Below, one piece after another: positions 25,897-34,997 of a stretch of 55,391 nt of DNA. Below the pieces are notes generated by a model. The model saw only the letters and a program-made list of their open reading frames with translations, had not been told where the DNA came from and ran no database searches. Source of the stretch: Sandaracinaceae bacterium (lineage in GTDB: Bacteria > Myxococcota_A > Polyangia > Polyangiales > JAFGIB01); the NCBI GenBank assembly GCA_017881055.1, contig JADGRF010000205.1, positions 1-55,391 on the forward strand, written 5' to 3'. Position 1 is the first letter of the stretch, and each line of letters opens with the position of its first letter. Made by a program: the position numbers and the translations under genes.

Positions 25897-25916
25897 GGTA
25901 TACAGTCGTGTTTACT
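25897..25916. promoter_or_regulatory. Degenerate copy of the acyl-CoA dehydrogenase operator before the thiolase
   Basis: GGTATACA (25897-25904), four bases, then TGTTTACT (25909-25916). The left half is identical to the core of the 22626-22649 palindrome and the right half differs at two positions, with the same four-base spacer. It lies 71 bases before the thiolase ATG in the gap 25827-26042, which holds no gene. Confidence 0.55.
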
Positions 25917-26042
25917 CTCGCCGATCCCTATGTAGCACCGGTTTCGCGCAAACGGAACCCTCCGCTCTGGGCGGATGCCGATAGCCTCCCGTAATCACAC
26001 GGGAAATCTCCAGCGAAAAGCCGCAGGCGGTTTCGCGAGAAA

Positions 26043-27995
26043 CTAGTTACTGTCGTCCGAGACGAGCTGTTTGAGCTGCCAGGTGTGCAAGTGCAGCTTC
26101 TGCAGCGCGGCGACGCGAGCTTCCTGGAGCCGTCCCATCAGCACCGAGATGCTGATGATGTGGCCGAGGCCGATGTAGCAAAGGAACACGATGGTCGCGC
26201 TCGCGGGGAACTCATGCATGCGCGGCATGATGATGATCGCGCCATCGCGGAACTGATACGACGGAGGCAGCAGGCCCACCGCCTCGAGCAAGAGCGGCAC
26301 GAGCACGGCGAGCACGCCGATCGAGATCACGAGCGCGCGTGCGCCGCGCGTGGGCGTGTTGAATGACGCGGCCATCGTGCTCATCGCGGCGAGGCCCGGG
26401 ATCAAAAACAGCGGGCCGAACATCGTGCTCATGAAGCCGATCGCGAGCGTTCCGGAGATCACGTTCGCGAACAGGCGGTAGTTGGCCGGAAGCACGCCGC
26501 GCGCGGTGAGAAACGCGATACCGGCGGTGGCTGCACTGACGATCGCGTACAGCGCGAGCGCGGTCCAGCTCTTCACGCCCATCCAGAGCACGAGCAGCGT
26601 CGTGATGATGAACGACAGGTGGTAGTAGCCGTTGATGCTCATCGTCATGCGGCCCGAGTCCTGATCGGTCTCGAGCAGCTCGGTCAGCTCTTCCTCGGGC
26701 ACATCGAGCGGCGGCTCGGCCAGCAGCTTCAGCAGCACGCGCTGTGCTTCCGAGTGCGACGGATCGAGCGCCAGCGCACGGCCAACTTCGCGCAGCGCAC
26801 GCACACGCTCTTCGCGCGCGTTGGGGCCTCCCGCGAGCGCGTATTCCGCAGCGACCTCGGCAGCACGGGCATGCGCTTGCGCCATCTCGCGCATCAGCTT
26901 CATGTCCTGCTCGCCGTCGAGGTAACGCTCGATGGCGTCGTGCAGCTCGCGCGCGGAGGTGAAGCGATGCTCGCGATCGAGCTGCGTGGCCTTCACGCTG
27001 ATCGCATCGAGCTCCGATGGAATGCTGCGCTGCGGCGAGCGGAACGACGGGCGTCCGTCGGCGCCGCGCACCGTGGAATTCATCATGCCCGAGACGCTGC
27101 CGCGCGTGTGCAGCGGCTGCAGCGCGAGCATCTCGTAGAGGATCGCGCCGAGCGAGTACACGTCCGAGCGTGCGTCGAGCGTGGCCGTCTCGCCGCGCGC
27201 TTGCTCGGGCGACATGTAGCCCGGCGTGCCGAGCACCGCGCCATCCATCGTGCGGGTGCCGTGGTCGTCCGGCAGCGCGACTTGCGGCTCTTCTTTGCGC
27301 ACCGGGATATCCGGCAGACCGGCGACTTTCGACAGGCCCCAGTCGAGCACGTAGATCTCGCCGTAGTCACCGAGCATGATGTTGCTGGGCTTCAGGTCGC
27401 GGTGCAGCACGCCGCGCGTGTGTGCGAAGTCGACGGCGAGGCAGGCCGCCGCGAAGTTACGCAGCAGCTTTCTGCGCGGGTACGCCTCGATCAGCGCCTT
27501 GTCCTTGCGCGCGATGCCCTCGACGATCTGCTCGATCGTCTTGCCGCGCACGCGCTTCATCGTGAAGCACACGTCGCCGTCGGGACGGCGCATCAGGTCG
27601 TAGACTGGAACGATCGAGGGATGTTCCAGCTGACCTTGGATGCGCGCCTCGCGCACGAAGCGAGCGAGCGTGTCGGCCTGCTTGGCGTAGCGCGTGCGCA
27701 AGACCTTCATCGCGACGTCGCGACCGATGCGCGAGTCGGTTTGCAAGAAGATCTTGCCCATGCCGCCTTCACCGAGCAGCTCACGCTCGGTGTAGCGAGT
27801 CTCGTCGTGCGTGGCGTCGGGCGGCAGACCGCTGGCGTCGACCAGCACGGCCTGGTCACCGTCCGCCTGCGCCGCAAATGCAGAAGACGCTCTGCCGGTG
27901 TGCTTGCGATGACCGGAGCCGGGATCGCCTGCCGCGGGCAGCTTGATGACGGTGACACCGTCTTCGTCGAGCTGGCTGTGTCGTTCCTCGGCCAT
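26043..27995 (-). CDS. Ser/Thr protein kinase with C-terminal multi-pass membrane domain
   Basis: A 650-residue Hanks-type kinase. After 65 disordered residues the kinase domain shows LLGEGGMGKIF (ATP loop), DVAMKVL (Lys), GVLHRDLKPSNIML (catalytic loop), VLDWGLSK (DWG in place of DFG), GTPGYMSPEQA and DVYSLGAILYEML. A helical linker with TPR-like Ala/Glu residues follows. About six hydrophobic helices (residues 470-625) and a short cytoplasmic tail close it. Most bacterial membrane kinases have a single helix; the multi-pass tail, which resembles no sensor I know, could sense a membrane or lipid signal. ATG 27995. The 250-base gap upstream (27996-28248) has no gene but contains short inverted GGAAC/GTTCC elements. 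Confidence 0.85.
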   Translation of the reverse strand: MAEERHSQLDEDGVTVIKLPAAGDPGSGHRKHTGRASSAFAAQADGDQAVLVDASGLPPDATHDETRYTERELLGEGGMGKIFLQTDSRIGRDVAMKVLRTRYAKQADTLARFVREARIQGQLEHPSIVPVYDLMRRPDGDVCFTMKRVRGKTIEQIVEGIARKDKALIEAYPRRKLLRNFAAACLAVDFAHTRGVLHRDLKPSNIMLGDYGEIYVLDWGLSKVAGLPDIPVRKEEPQVALPDDHGTRTMDGAVLGTPGYMSPEQARGETATLDARSDVYSLGAILYEMLALQPLHTRGSVSGMMNSTVRGADGRPSFRSPQRSIPSELDAISVKATQLDREHRFTSARELHDAIERYLDGEQDMKLMREMAQAHARAAEVAAEYALAGGPNAREERVRALREVGRALALDPSHSEAQRVLLKLLAEPPLDVPEEELTELLETDQDSGRMTMSINGYYHLSFIITTLLVLWMGVKSWTALALYAIVSAATAGIAFLTARGVLPANYRLFANVISGTLAIGFMSTMFGPLFLIPGLAAMSTMAASFNTPTRGARALVISIGVLAVLVPLLLEAVGLLPPSYQFRDGAIIIMPRMHEFPASATIVFLCYIGLGHIISISVLMGRLQEARVAALQKLHLHTWQLKQLVSDDSN

Positions 27996-28248
27996 TTTCG
28001 AAAGTCTAAGCGCTCACACTACGCGGAACCAGGGCGTGTTCCAGAACGGTGCTGAACCCCTGAAGCTGCAGCGGTGTCCGAGCTGCAGTCGCGCCTCATA
28101 CTCCTTCGGTCGGCAAGCGCAAGATCAGAACGAAATTCGTCGACACGTGCGACACGTGCGGCTCGAACCTACCCACGAAAATCCCGCACAGCGTGAGCAA
28201 ACCCGCTGTTTTTCTAGTTTCGACGCGGCTCGACTGTGCACTCCGCGT

Positions 28249-28953
28249 TCAACCGCCAACCTTCGCCCACGAACGCGGTGGCAGGCCGAGCGCTGCGTAA
28301 CTCGCGTCACGGTCGCGCACGATCTCGCAGAAGGTCGCCGCGACGTGCTCGGCGCCGAGCCTCTCCACCGTGCGCGCGTTCTGCCGTGCGATGCGCGTCG
28401 CGAGCGGCGCGGGTGTCTGCGCCGCAACGAGCTGGGCGAGTGAAAGCCGCGACGGCTCGATGAAGCTCGTACCTTGCGTGTCGGTCATGCGCACCGCGTC
28501 GAGCGCGCTGCGTCGCACGAGCTGAATCGTGGGATCGGGCGCGCTGCGTACGAAAGGCACGAGGCGCTCGGGTGTGCTCTGGTCGGCGCGCGCGTTCGGA
28601 TGGAAGTCCGCCATCGCGAGCGCTGCTTCGCCGATCGGTCGCTGCGCGGCATCGGCTGCGCGAAGCTCGGCGACGAAGTGCGCGAACGGTAGGCGATCGA
28701 GCTCGAGCTCGGGGAAGATGAGGAGCCCGATGTCGATCTGCGGTTGCTCGGCGATTTCCGTCACCGCCGCGAGTGCCGCCGTCAGCTGCGGCTCGCGACC
28801 GAACACCACCCGCAGCTGCGTACGCCCTTGCTCGCGCGCGGCCTGGGCCCACGGGCAGAAGCCCAAGCCCTCGACGGCCTCGCGCGCATAGCGCAGGTAC
28901 ACGCGCTCGGCCTCGTGCCGCAGTCGCTCGTAGTCGATCGCTGATTCTTGCAT
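28249..28953 (-). CDS. DUF1415-like protein
   Basis: A 234-residue soluble protein. The segment VEGLGFCPWA near residue 30, IGLLIFPELE near 100 and AMADFHPNA near 140 match the layout of DUF1415 proteins, which have no assigned activity. Conserved Cys and His positions (FCPWA, DFHPNA) might bind metal, which is a guess. ATG 28953. It stands alone; the gap to the next gene (28954-29192) shows nothing I can support. Confidence 0.65.
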   Translation of the reverse strand: MQESAIDYERLRHEAERVYLRYAREAVEGLGFCPWAQAAREQGRTQLRVVFGREPQLTAALAAVTEIAEQPQIDIGLLIFPELELDRLPFAHFVAELRAADAAQRPIGEAALAMADFHPNARADQSTPERLVPFVRSAPDPTIQLVRRSALDAVRMTDTQGTSFIEPSRLSLAQLVAAQTPAPLATRIARQNARTVERLGAEHVAATFCEIVRDRDASYAALGLPPRSWAKVGG

Positions 28954-29192
28954 CGCTCTGCCGCGCCCGGTGACTACGTTTGCGTGCGGCGTTTGCGCAC
29001 GCAGCGAGCCCCTCTACGGCGGAGCGCGAGAGCCAGTGATCGGCTGCAGGATCAGGCTCGTCCACGGCGTGGAAGAGCACCTCGGGCATAGTGAGAGTAT
29101 CGCTTCTGCAAACGAGGCGCACCGGGTCGTGGAAGTTCACCGTTTCGAAACAGCGTGGCTTTGTGTAACGTAGTTCGAGCGGGGGCGGCGGT

Positions 29193-29951
29193 GTGAGCAG
29201 GTCGGGACAGGCAGCATGCGGCGCAAGCGTGCTCGTGGTGTTTGCGCTGTTCGCGCTGGGCACCTGCCCGGTGCGCGGTGCCGCGCAGTACTCGCCGGCC
29301 GTGACCGACAGGCCGGGCGCCACGGTCTACCAGGTGCGGGGCGCGCACGGCCGCACGCTGTACACGAACCTCGTCGAGCACGTGCCCCTCGAGAAGCGTT
29401 CGGAAGCTGCGGTCGATCTCTCGCACATCTCGCTCAACAGCGAGCTCGGTCGCGAGCTCGACCAGCATCTCGAACACGAGCACTCGCAGCTGCTCGGCAC
29501 GAAGTACTGCCGGGAGCTGCGCGCGGACGCGGACACGTCGCTGGCGCAGTACGCGTTTCGCGACGAGCAGCCGCTCTTGATCTGCGCTGCCGTGGCGCTG
29601 TTGCTGATCTTGCTCACGCCGATCATGGCGCGTCAGTTCGGTGGCGAGTGGGCGCGCACGCTGAAGACCGGCGTTGCCACGCTGGTACTCGTGGGCCTTC
29701 TGATGCTCGGGATGATGAAGGCCAACCACGCGATCTCCGCGAAGCGCGAGAAGGCGCAGCCTTGCGAGCGAGCGACGTGGGACAAGCTGGCCGCGGCGGC
29801 ATCCGGTGGGAAGTCGGAGCAGACCGTCGCCAACCACGCAGAGCTCGTGAAGGCTTTGCGCGAGCAGGTCCAGGCGCTCGACAACAGCGATTTCGCGAAG
29901 CTCAACTTGGATCCACCGCTCTCGACGAGCGGTGAAGTGCCAGCGCGGTGA
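29193..29951 (+). CDS. Membrane protein of unknown function with DUF4124-like N-terminus
   Basis: A 252-residue predicted envelope protein with a signal sequence (ASVLVVFALFALGTCPVRG). A short domain TVYQVRGAHGRTLYTNLVE resembles the DUF4124 pattern (Y-x-W/V-x-D-x-x-G-x-x-x-Y-T/S-N/D). Two membrane helices near residues 128-146 and 165-180 follow, then a charged helical C-terminus. GTG 29193 is the start. Function unknown. It converges on bipA, and the space between holds the tandem hairpin repeat. Confidence 0.6.
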   Translation: MSRSGQAACGASVLVVFALFALGTCPVRGAAQYSPAVTDRPGATVYQVRGAHGRTLYTNLVEHVPLEKRSEAAVDLSHISLNSELGRELDQHLEHEHSQLLGTKYCRELRADADTSLAQYAFRDEQPLLICAAVALLLILLTPIMARQFGGEWARTLKTGVATLVLVGLLMLGMMKANHAISAKREKAQPCERATWDKLAAAASGGKSEQTVANHAELVKALREQVQALDNSDFAKLNLDPPLSTSGEVPAR

Positions 29952-29954
29952 TGG

Positions 29955-30013
29955 GTGATTGCCGAGCAGCCTGCGGCTCTCGGTGTGATTGCCGAGCAGC
30001 CTGCGGCTCTCGG
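29955..30013. repeat. Two tandem copies of a 29-base hairpin unit between convergent genes
   Basis: The unit GTGATTGCCGAGCAGCCTGC... occurs at 29955-29983 and again, identical over all 29 bases, at 29985-30013 (30-base period). Each can form a stem of CCGAG/CTCGG and AGCC/GGCT with one bulged base and a three-base loop. Position between two converging stop codons suggests a bidirectional terminator or a duplicated one; there is no clear U-tract. Confidence 0.7.
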
Positions 30014-30024
30014 CGGGTCCGGCC

Positions 30025-31857
30025 TCAGCCCTTGCTCTCTTCGTCGCGGCGGGGGCGCTTCGCGCAGGACAGCACCTTCTTGCGAATGCGCACCGAGTCC
30101 GGCGTGATCTCGACGATCTCGTCCTGATCGATGAACTCCAACGCCGTCTCGATGCTGTGCTTGGTTGGCGCGGAAAGGATGATGTTCTCGTCCTTGTTCT
30201 TCTCGCGGATGTTGTTCAGCTTCTTCTCGCGGACCGAGTTCACGTCGAGGTCGTTCTCGCGGTTGTGCTCGCCGACGACCATGCCTTCGTAGACCTCGTC
30301 GCCGGGGCCCACGAACAAGCGGCCGCGCGGCTCGAGGTGCGCGAGCGCGTACTCGGTGACCATGCCCATGCGATCGGACACGAGCGCGCCCGTCTTGCGA
30401 CGCAGCATCGGGCCGCCGTACGGCACGTAGCCCTCGTGCAGCGTGTTGATCAGGCCCATGCCGCGGGTCTGCGTGAGGAAGCTGGAGCGGTAGCCGATCA
30501 AGGCACGCGAGGGCACCACGAACTCGATGCGCGCGCGGCCGAAGCCGAGGTTGTGCATCTTGTCCATCTTGCCGCGGCGCTCGCCGAGGCTCTGCGTCAC
30601 GGTACCCACGAATTCTTCCGGCACGTCGATGACCACGCGCTCGGAAGGCTCGCTTTTCACGCCGTTGATCGTCTGGACCACGACCTCGGGGCTGCCTAGC
30701 GAGAACTCGTAGCCTTCACGACGCATCGTCTCCGCGAGGATCGCGATCATCATCTCGCCGCGGCCGTAGACCAGGAACATGTCCGGCTTGTCGGTTTCTT
30801 CGAAGCGCATCGCGAGGTTGGTGCGCGCTTCTTTCTCCAGGCGCTCGCGCACGTGGCGCGAGGTGACGAACTTGCCCGCCTTGCCCGCGAACGGCGAGCT
30901 GTTGACGTAGAAGCGCACCTTGATGGTCGGCGGCTCGAGCGAGATGCGTGGCAGCGTGACCGACTTCTCGGGATCGCCGATGGTGTCGCCGATCTGCACG
31001 TCGTCCATGCCGGAGACTGCGACCACGTCGCCCGCGCCGGCGACTTCGCGCTTCACGCGCCCTAAGCCCTCGAAGGCGAAGATGTGACCGATCTTCTCGG
31101 TCTTCGTGCCCGTCTCGTGGAAGCGCACGGCCGGCGTGTTCGGACGCAGCACGCCGTTCATGATCTTGCCGATCGCGAGGCGGCCGACGTACTCGTCGTA
31201 GCCGATGTTCGTGACGATCATCTGGAGCGGCGCGTCGAGCAAACCCTTTGGCGGCGGCACACGCGCGCGGATGGTCTCGAGCAGCGGCTCCAGCGTGGTG
31301 CTGTCGTCGCCGATCTCTTTGTGCGCTTCGCCGCGCGTCGCGATCGTGTAGAGCACCGCGAAGTCGGTCTGCTCGTCGGTCGCTTCCAGATCGCAGAACA
31401 GGTCGAACGTCTCGTTCAAGACCTCGGGGGCGCGAGCGTCTTTGCGGTCGATCTTGTTGACGACCACGATCACCGGCATGCCCTTGGCGAGGGCGTGCTT
31501 GAGCACGAAGCGCGTCTGGGGCAGCGGGCCTTCGGCCGCGTCGACTAGGAGCAGCGCGCCGTCGGCCATGAGCAGGGTGCGCTCGACCTCGCCGCCGAAG
31601 TCACTGTGGCCTGGCGTGTCGATGATGTTGATGCGCACGTCCTTGTAACGGACGGAGGTGCTCTTCGCGAGGATCGTGATGCCGCGCTCGCGCTCGAGGT
31701 CGTTCGAGTCCATGGCCCGCTCGACCACAGTCTCGTGAGCCTGATAGACGCCGCATTGTTTCAGAATGGCATCGACCAGGGTGGTCTTGCCGTGGTCGAC
31801 GTGCGCGATGATCGCGATGTTACGGAGGGATTTGGGGTCGAGCGCTTCAGTAGACAT
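30025..31857 (-). CDS. typA: Ribosome-associated GTPase BipA/TypA
   Basis: A 610-residue translational GTPase. G1 AHVDHGKTT, G2 region DLERERGITI, G3 DTPGHSDF and G4 NKIDRKDA are all present. The BipA-specific C-terminus reads RALIGYRSSFLTQTRGMG and RMGMVTEYALAHLEPRGRLF. BipA acts on 50S assembly and stress adaptation. Length is normal. ATG 31857 (STEALDPKSLRNIAIIAHV) is chosen over the open extension to 31893, which is not conserved. The extra C-terminal tail (LSCAKRPRRDEESKG) is Arg-rich. Confidence 0.95.
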   Translation of the reverse strand: MSTEALDPKSLRNIAIIAHVDHGKTTLVDAILKQCGVYQAHETVVERAMDSNDLERERGITILAKSTSVRYKDVRINIIDTPGHSDFGGEVERTLLMADGALLLVDAAEGPLPQTRFVLKHALAKGMPVIVVVNKIDRKDARAPEVLNETFDLFCDLEATDEQTDFAVLYTIATRGEAHKEIGDDSTTLEPLLETIRARVPPPKGLLDAPLQMIVTNIGYDEYVGRLAIGKIMNGVLRPNTPAVRFHETGTKTEKIGHIFAFEGLGRVKREVAGAGDVVAVSGMDDVQIGDTIGDPEKSVTLPRISLEPPTIKVRFYVNSSPFAGKAGKFVTSRHVRERLEKEARTNLAMRFEETDKPDMFLVYGRGEMMIAILAETMRREGYEFSLGSPEVVVQTINGVKSEPSERVVIDVPEEFVGTVTQSLGERRGKMDKMHNLGFGRARIEFVVPSRALIGYRSSFLTQTRGMGLINTLHEGYVPYGGPMLRRKTGALVSDRMGMVTEYALAHLEPRGRLFVGPGDEVYEGMVVGEHNRENDLDVNSVREKKLNNIREKNKDENIILSAPTKHSIETALEFIDQDEIVEITPDSVRIRKKVLSCAKRPRRDEESKG

Positions 31858-31878
31858 ACGGCGGATCCTTCGCGGGGT

Positions 31879-31902
31879 GGCGGGTGTTAACACGCACCCG
31901 CC
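31879..31902. promoter_or_regulatory. Palindromic element in the bipA leader
   Basis: Arms GGCGGGTG and CACCCGCC are exact complements separated by eight bases that overlap a second perfect palindrome, GTGTTAACAC. The element ends 21 bases before the bipA ATG on the minus strand. It could be an operator or a leader hairpin. Confidence 0.45.
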
Positions 31903-32031
31903 TCAACGGCAATACGACGCGGCCCCGGCGCCCCGCCAGGTCGGTCTGCCGGCCGCCCGGACCCACACGCGCCCAGCCCGGCAAGCTTCGCTGCGAACTA
32001 GGCGCGGAGTAGGCTGATTGCGCTACCCTCC

Positions 32032-33465
32032 ATGGTGCCCATGGAAACCACGCGACGCGACTTCAGGCATACGAAGATCATCTGCACCCTGGGCCCGGCC
32101 AGCTCCTCCTCGGAGATGATCGAGCTGATGGCGAAGGCCGGGATGAACATCGCCCGCCTCAATTTCTCCCACGGCGACCACAACTCCCACCTGCTCAGCA
32201 TCCGGCGCATCCGCTCGCTGAACCGCAGCCTGAACCATCCGGTCGCGATTCTGCTCGACTTGAAGGGTCCCGAGATCCGCACCGGCGAGCTCCGCGACGA
32301 CCTGAACCTGGTGGTCGGCGAGATCTACACGGTCACCGTGATTCCGAGCACGAACCCGGAGGAGCAGAGCATCCACATCGACTACCGGGACATGCTCTCC
32401 CATCTCAAGATCGGCGACCGGATCACCGTCGACAACGGCCTGATCAACCTCGAGGTGCTCGAGATCCGCACGCACGACCTGCGCTGCCGCGTGCTCGACG
32501 GCGGCAAGCTCGGCTCTCGCAAGCACATCAACTTGCCCGGCGTGCGCGTGAACCTGCCGTCGATCCCCGAGAAGGACAAAGCCGACATCCGTTTCGGCGT
32601 CGAGCACGACTGCGACTTCATCGCGCTGTCGTTCGTGCGCAACGCGGAGGCCGTGCTCGAAGCGCGCAAGATCATCGACGAGAACGACGGTCACGCGAAG
32701 ATCATCGCCAAGATCGAGAACCAGGAGGGCGTCGAGAACTTCGACAGCATCTTGGAGGTCGCCGACGGCATCATGATCGCGCGCGGTGATCTCGGCGTGG
32801 AGGTCGAGTTCTACGAGCTACCGGTGATTCAGCGCGAGATCGCGCGCAAGTGCGTGATCGCAGGCAAGCCCGTGATCGTCGCAACGCACTTGCTCGAGTC
32901 GATGATCACCAGCCCGATGCCGACGCGCGCCGAAGTCAGCGACGTCGCGAACGCCGTCTACGAAGAGGCCGACGCCGTCATGCTCAGCGGCGAGACCGCG
33001 ACCGGCAAGCATCCCGCACGCTGTGTGCAGGTGATGGACAAGATCGTGCGGCGCATGGAGAAGGTCGAGTCGATCGGCTCGTACCTCGCCAAAAAGCCCC
33101 AGAACACCCGCGAAGAGCTGGCACGTTCGGCGTGTCGCTTGGCGGATGCCATCAGCTCGCCCGCCATCGTCGTGATCACACGGCGCGGCATCTTGGGCCA
33201 GCTCGTGGCGAGCTTTCATCCGAAGAGCGCGATCATCTACGCGTTCACCAACATGAGCACCACGCGCCGCAAGCTCTGGCTGAATCGCTCGGTCGTGCCG
33301 TTCAAGATGGACTTCTCGAACGATCCCGAGAAGACCGTGGCCGCCGCATTCGAGAAGCTGCGCAAGCGCTCGCGCGTGGTGCCGGGTGACCAGGTCGTGG
33401 TCGTGTCCGACGTCGTGGCCGGCGACGACCGCGTGGCTGCGATCCAGGTTCGCGTCTTCGAGTAA
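32032..33465 (+). CDS. pyk: Pyruvate kinase
   Basis: A 477-residue glycolytic enzyme that converts phosphoenolpyruvate and ADP to pyruvate and ATP. It has TKIICTLGPASSSSEMI, MNIARLNFSHGDH, LLDLKGPEIRTG, IIAKIENQEGVENF (catalytic Lys/Glu region), IMIARGDLGVEVEF, and the C-terminal allosteric domain ending QIRVFE-like. Length matches type I/II bacterial enzymes. Two starts are possible, ATG 32032 and ATG 32041; the second begins METTRRDFRHTK, nearer the usual N-terminus. The L7/L12-like protein gene follows after 35 bases and may be co-transcribed. Confidence 0.95.
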   Translation: MVPMETTRRDFRHTKIICTLGPASSSSEMIELMAKAGMNIARLNFSHGDHNSHLLSIRRIRSLNRSLNHPVAILLDLKGPEIRTGELRDDLNLVVGEIYTVTVIPSTNPEEQSIHIDYRDMLSHLKIGDRITVDNGLINLEVLEIRTHDLRCRVLDGGKLGSRKHINLPGVRVNLPSIPEKDKADIRFGVEHDCDFIALSFVRNAEAVLEARKIIDENDGHAKIIAKIENQEGVENFDSILEVADGIMIARGDLGVEVEFYELPVIQREIARKCVIAGKPVIVATHLLESMITSPMPTRAEVSDVANAVYEEADAVMLSGETATGKHPARCVQVMDKIVRRMEKVESIGSYLAKKPQNTREELARSACRLADAISSPAIVVITRRGILGQLVASFHPKSAIIYAFTNMSTTRRKLWLNRSVVPFKMDFSNDPEKTVAAAFEKLRKRSRVVPGDQVVVVSDVVAGDDRVAAIQVRVFE

Positions 33466-33500
33466 CGGGGCACGGGTACGGGAGCAACGGGCGATCGCGC

Positions 33501-34976
33501 GTGGAAGAACAGCTCGACATCTACGTGCGCGGCTTCGTGCGGGGGAGCTCCCCGGAGCTGGGGCTCGTGCGCTTGTTCCACCTGCATCCGCTGCGTGCGT
33601 TGGAGTTGGTGCAGTCGTTGCCCCGCACGGTGAAGCACCGCGTGACGCGCGCGCAGGCCGAGCGCTACGCGCAGGCGCTGCGGCAGATCGGTGCCGAGGT
33701 CGAGCTGCGGCCGAGCGCGATCGCGCCCCAGCGCATCATTCCGGTCGAGGGCGCCGCGGAGCGGCAGACCCGCGCGCCTGACCCGCAGGCCAGCGGACGC
33801 ACGCTGACCTTGCCGCCGCCGCCCGCTGCGCAGGAGTCGATCCCTGTGCCTGCACGCGTGGTACCTGCACCTGCGCCCTCGGCGCTCACGTACACGTACG
33901 ACATCGAGGCGCCGCCGCCATCAGCGGCAGTACCCGCGTTCGACATTCCTGGCTCGTCGGCGCAAACGCAGCCGGGCTTCGTGTTGCCGGCGCCGGTGCT
34001 CGCCGGCCTGCGCATGTCGGGACCGCCGAGGGCTGCTGTCCTCGAGCCGGAGCGCACGCCGCGCAGCTCCGATCGGCAGGCTCTAGTGTGGCCGCCCGAT
34101 GCGGGACCCGCGAGCATCCCAATGCCTGTGGCCGGGCTGGCTCCGGTGCAGCCGGCTCCGGTGCAGCCGCCGCCGTCGCCCACGCCGATCTCGCTGCCCC
34201 CGGTCCCGCAGGCTGCGTCAGCTGCAGACTCGATCGATCTGCCGCCGTCGATCGAGCGCGCACCGCATCGCATGACGCGTCCGAATCCGCCCGGTGTTCC
34301 CACGAGCACACCCGGCCTCGCCGCGGAACCGCTGCGCACGAGCCTGCCGAGCCCACGCCTGTCCGCGCCACGCGTCTCGCGCATGTCGGTGGGCACGGTC
34401 GGCCAGGCGGTGCACATCGATCGCAACAGCGTCTCGCGCTCGAAGAAGCCGGGCTGGTTGCCAGCTGACGCGTACACATTCGTGAGTTACGCAGCGCGCT
34501 TCGGTATCGCTACGAGCGTGTTTTTCGCGATTGCGTCGCTACGTGCCTGCCCGAGCGTGAGCAGCGGGGTGCGCACCGCGCTGGCGGACTGGTCGCACGG
34601 GCCGGCGCTCGATGCGCCTTTTGGCGACGAGCACGGGCCACGCGCACCCGTGGCGGCAGGCCGCAACGCGCTCGACTGGTGTACTTCCGAGCAGCATCAG
34701 TTCAGCAACGGGGACAAAGACGTGGTGCGCGCCTTGATCGGTCGTCTGACGGGCGCGGGCGCGGACGTGAGCGTCAGCGGGATCTTGACCACGGGGCCGG
34801 TGTCGATTGCGACCGAGCTGCAGGTGGCGTTGCCCAGCGACCTCGCCAAGCGCCGCGAGATCTACGAAGTATTGCGCGCCTTTCGCAGCGCCAACTGGCA
34901 CTTCGATCCCGGCGCCGCGCGGCCCGGCGCCGATCCCTTCGAAGGCAAAGCGTCGATCACGGTCGATCTCAGCTGA
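33501..34976 (+). CDS. Pro-rich membrane protein with ribosomal L7/L12-like N-terminal domain
   Basis: A 491-residue protein. Residues about 1-75 (LDIYVRGFVRGSSPE... ALELVQSLPRTVKHRVTRAQ ... GAEVELRP) look like the C-terminal fold of ribosomal protein L7/L12, which binds other proteins. Residues 80-310 are a Pro/Ala/Ser-rich linker, then one membrane segment (FGIATSVFFAIASL). A C-terminal soluble domain with two Cys (LRACPS and ALDWCTSE) ends the protein, and the last part KRREIYEVLRAFRSANWHF is helical. GTG 33501. I know similar L7/L12-like plus linker proteins from myxobacteria only as hypotheticals. Function unknown. Confidence 0.65.
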   Translation: MEEQLDIYVRGFVRGSSPELGLVRLFHLHPLRALELVQSLPRTVKHRVTRAQAERYAQALRQIGAEVELRPSAIAPQRIIPVEGAAERQTRAPDPQASGRTLTLPPPPAAQESIPVPARVVPAPAPSALTYTYDIEAPPPSAAVPAFDIPGSSAQTQPGFVLPAPVLAGLRMSGPPRAAVLEPERTPRSSDRQALVWPPDAGPASIPMPVAGLAPVQPAPVQPPPSPTPISLPPVPQAASAADSIDLPPSIERAPHRMTRPNPPGVPTSTPGLAAEPLRTSLPSPRLSAPRVSRMSVGTVGQAVHIDRNSVSRSKKPGWLPADAYTFVSYAARFGIATSVFFAIASLRACPSVSSGVRTALADWSHGPALDAPFGDEHGPRAPVAAGRNALDWCTSEQHQFSNGDKDVVRALIGRLTGAGADVSVSGILTTGPVSIATELQVALPSDLAKRREIYEVLRAFRSANWHFDPGAARPGADPFEGKASITVDLS

Positions 34977-34997
34977 TTTGGTTGCATCGCACGACGC

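Noticed and set aside
24696-25994. Long open frame opposite the thiolase gene
   Set aside because: His/Arg/Val-rich shadow of a high-GC gene; the thiolase has all catalytic motifs.
26619-28055. Long open frame opposite the kinase gene
   Set aside because: Composition is typical of an antisense shadow and it has no domain.
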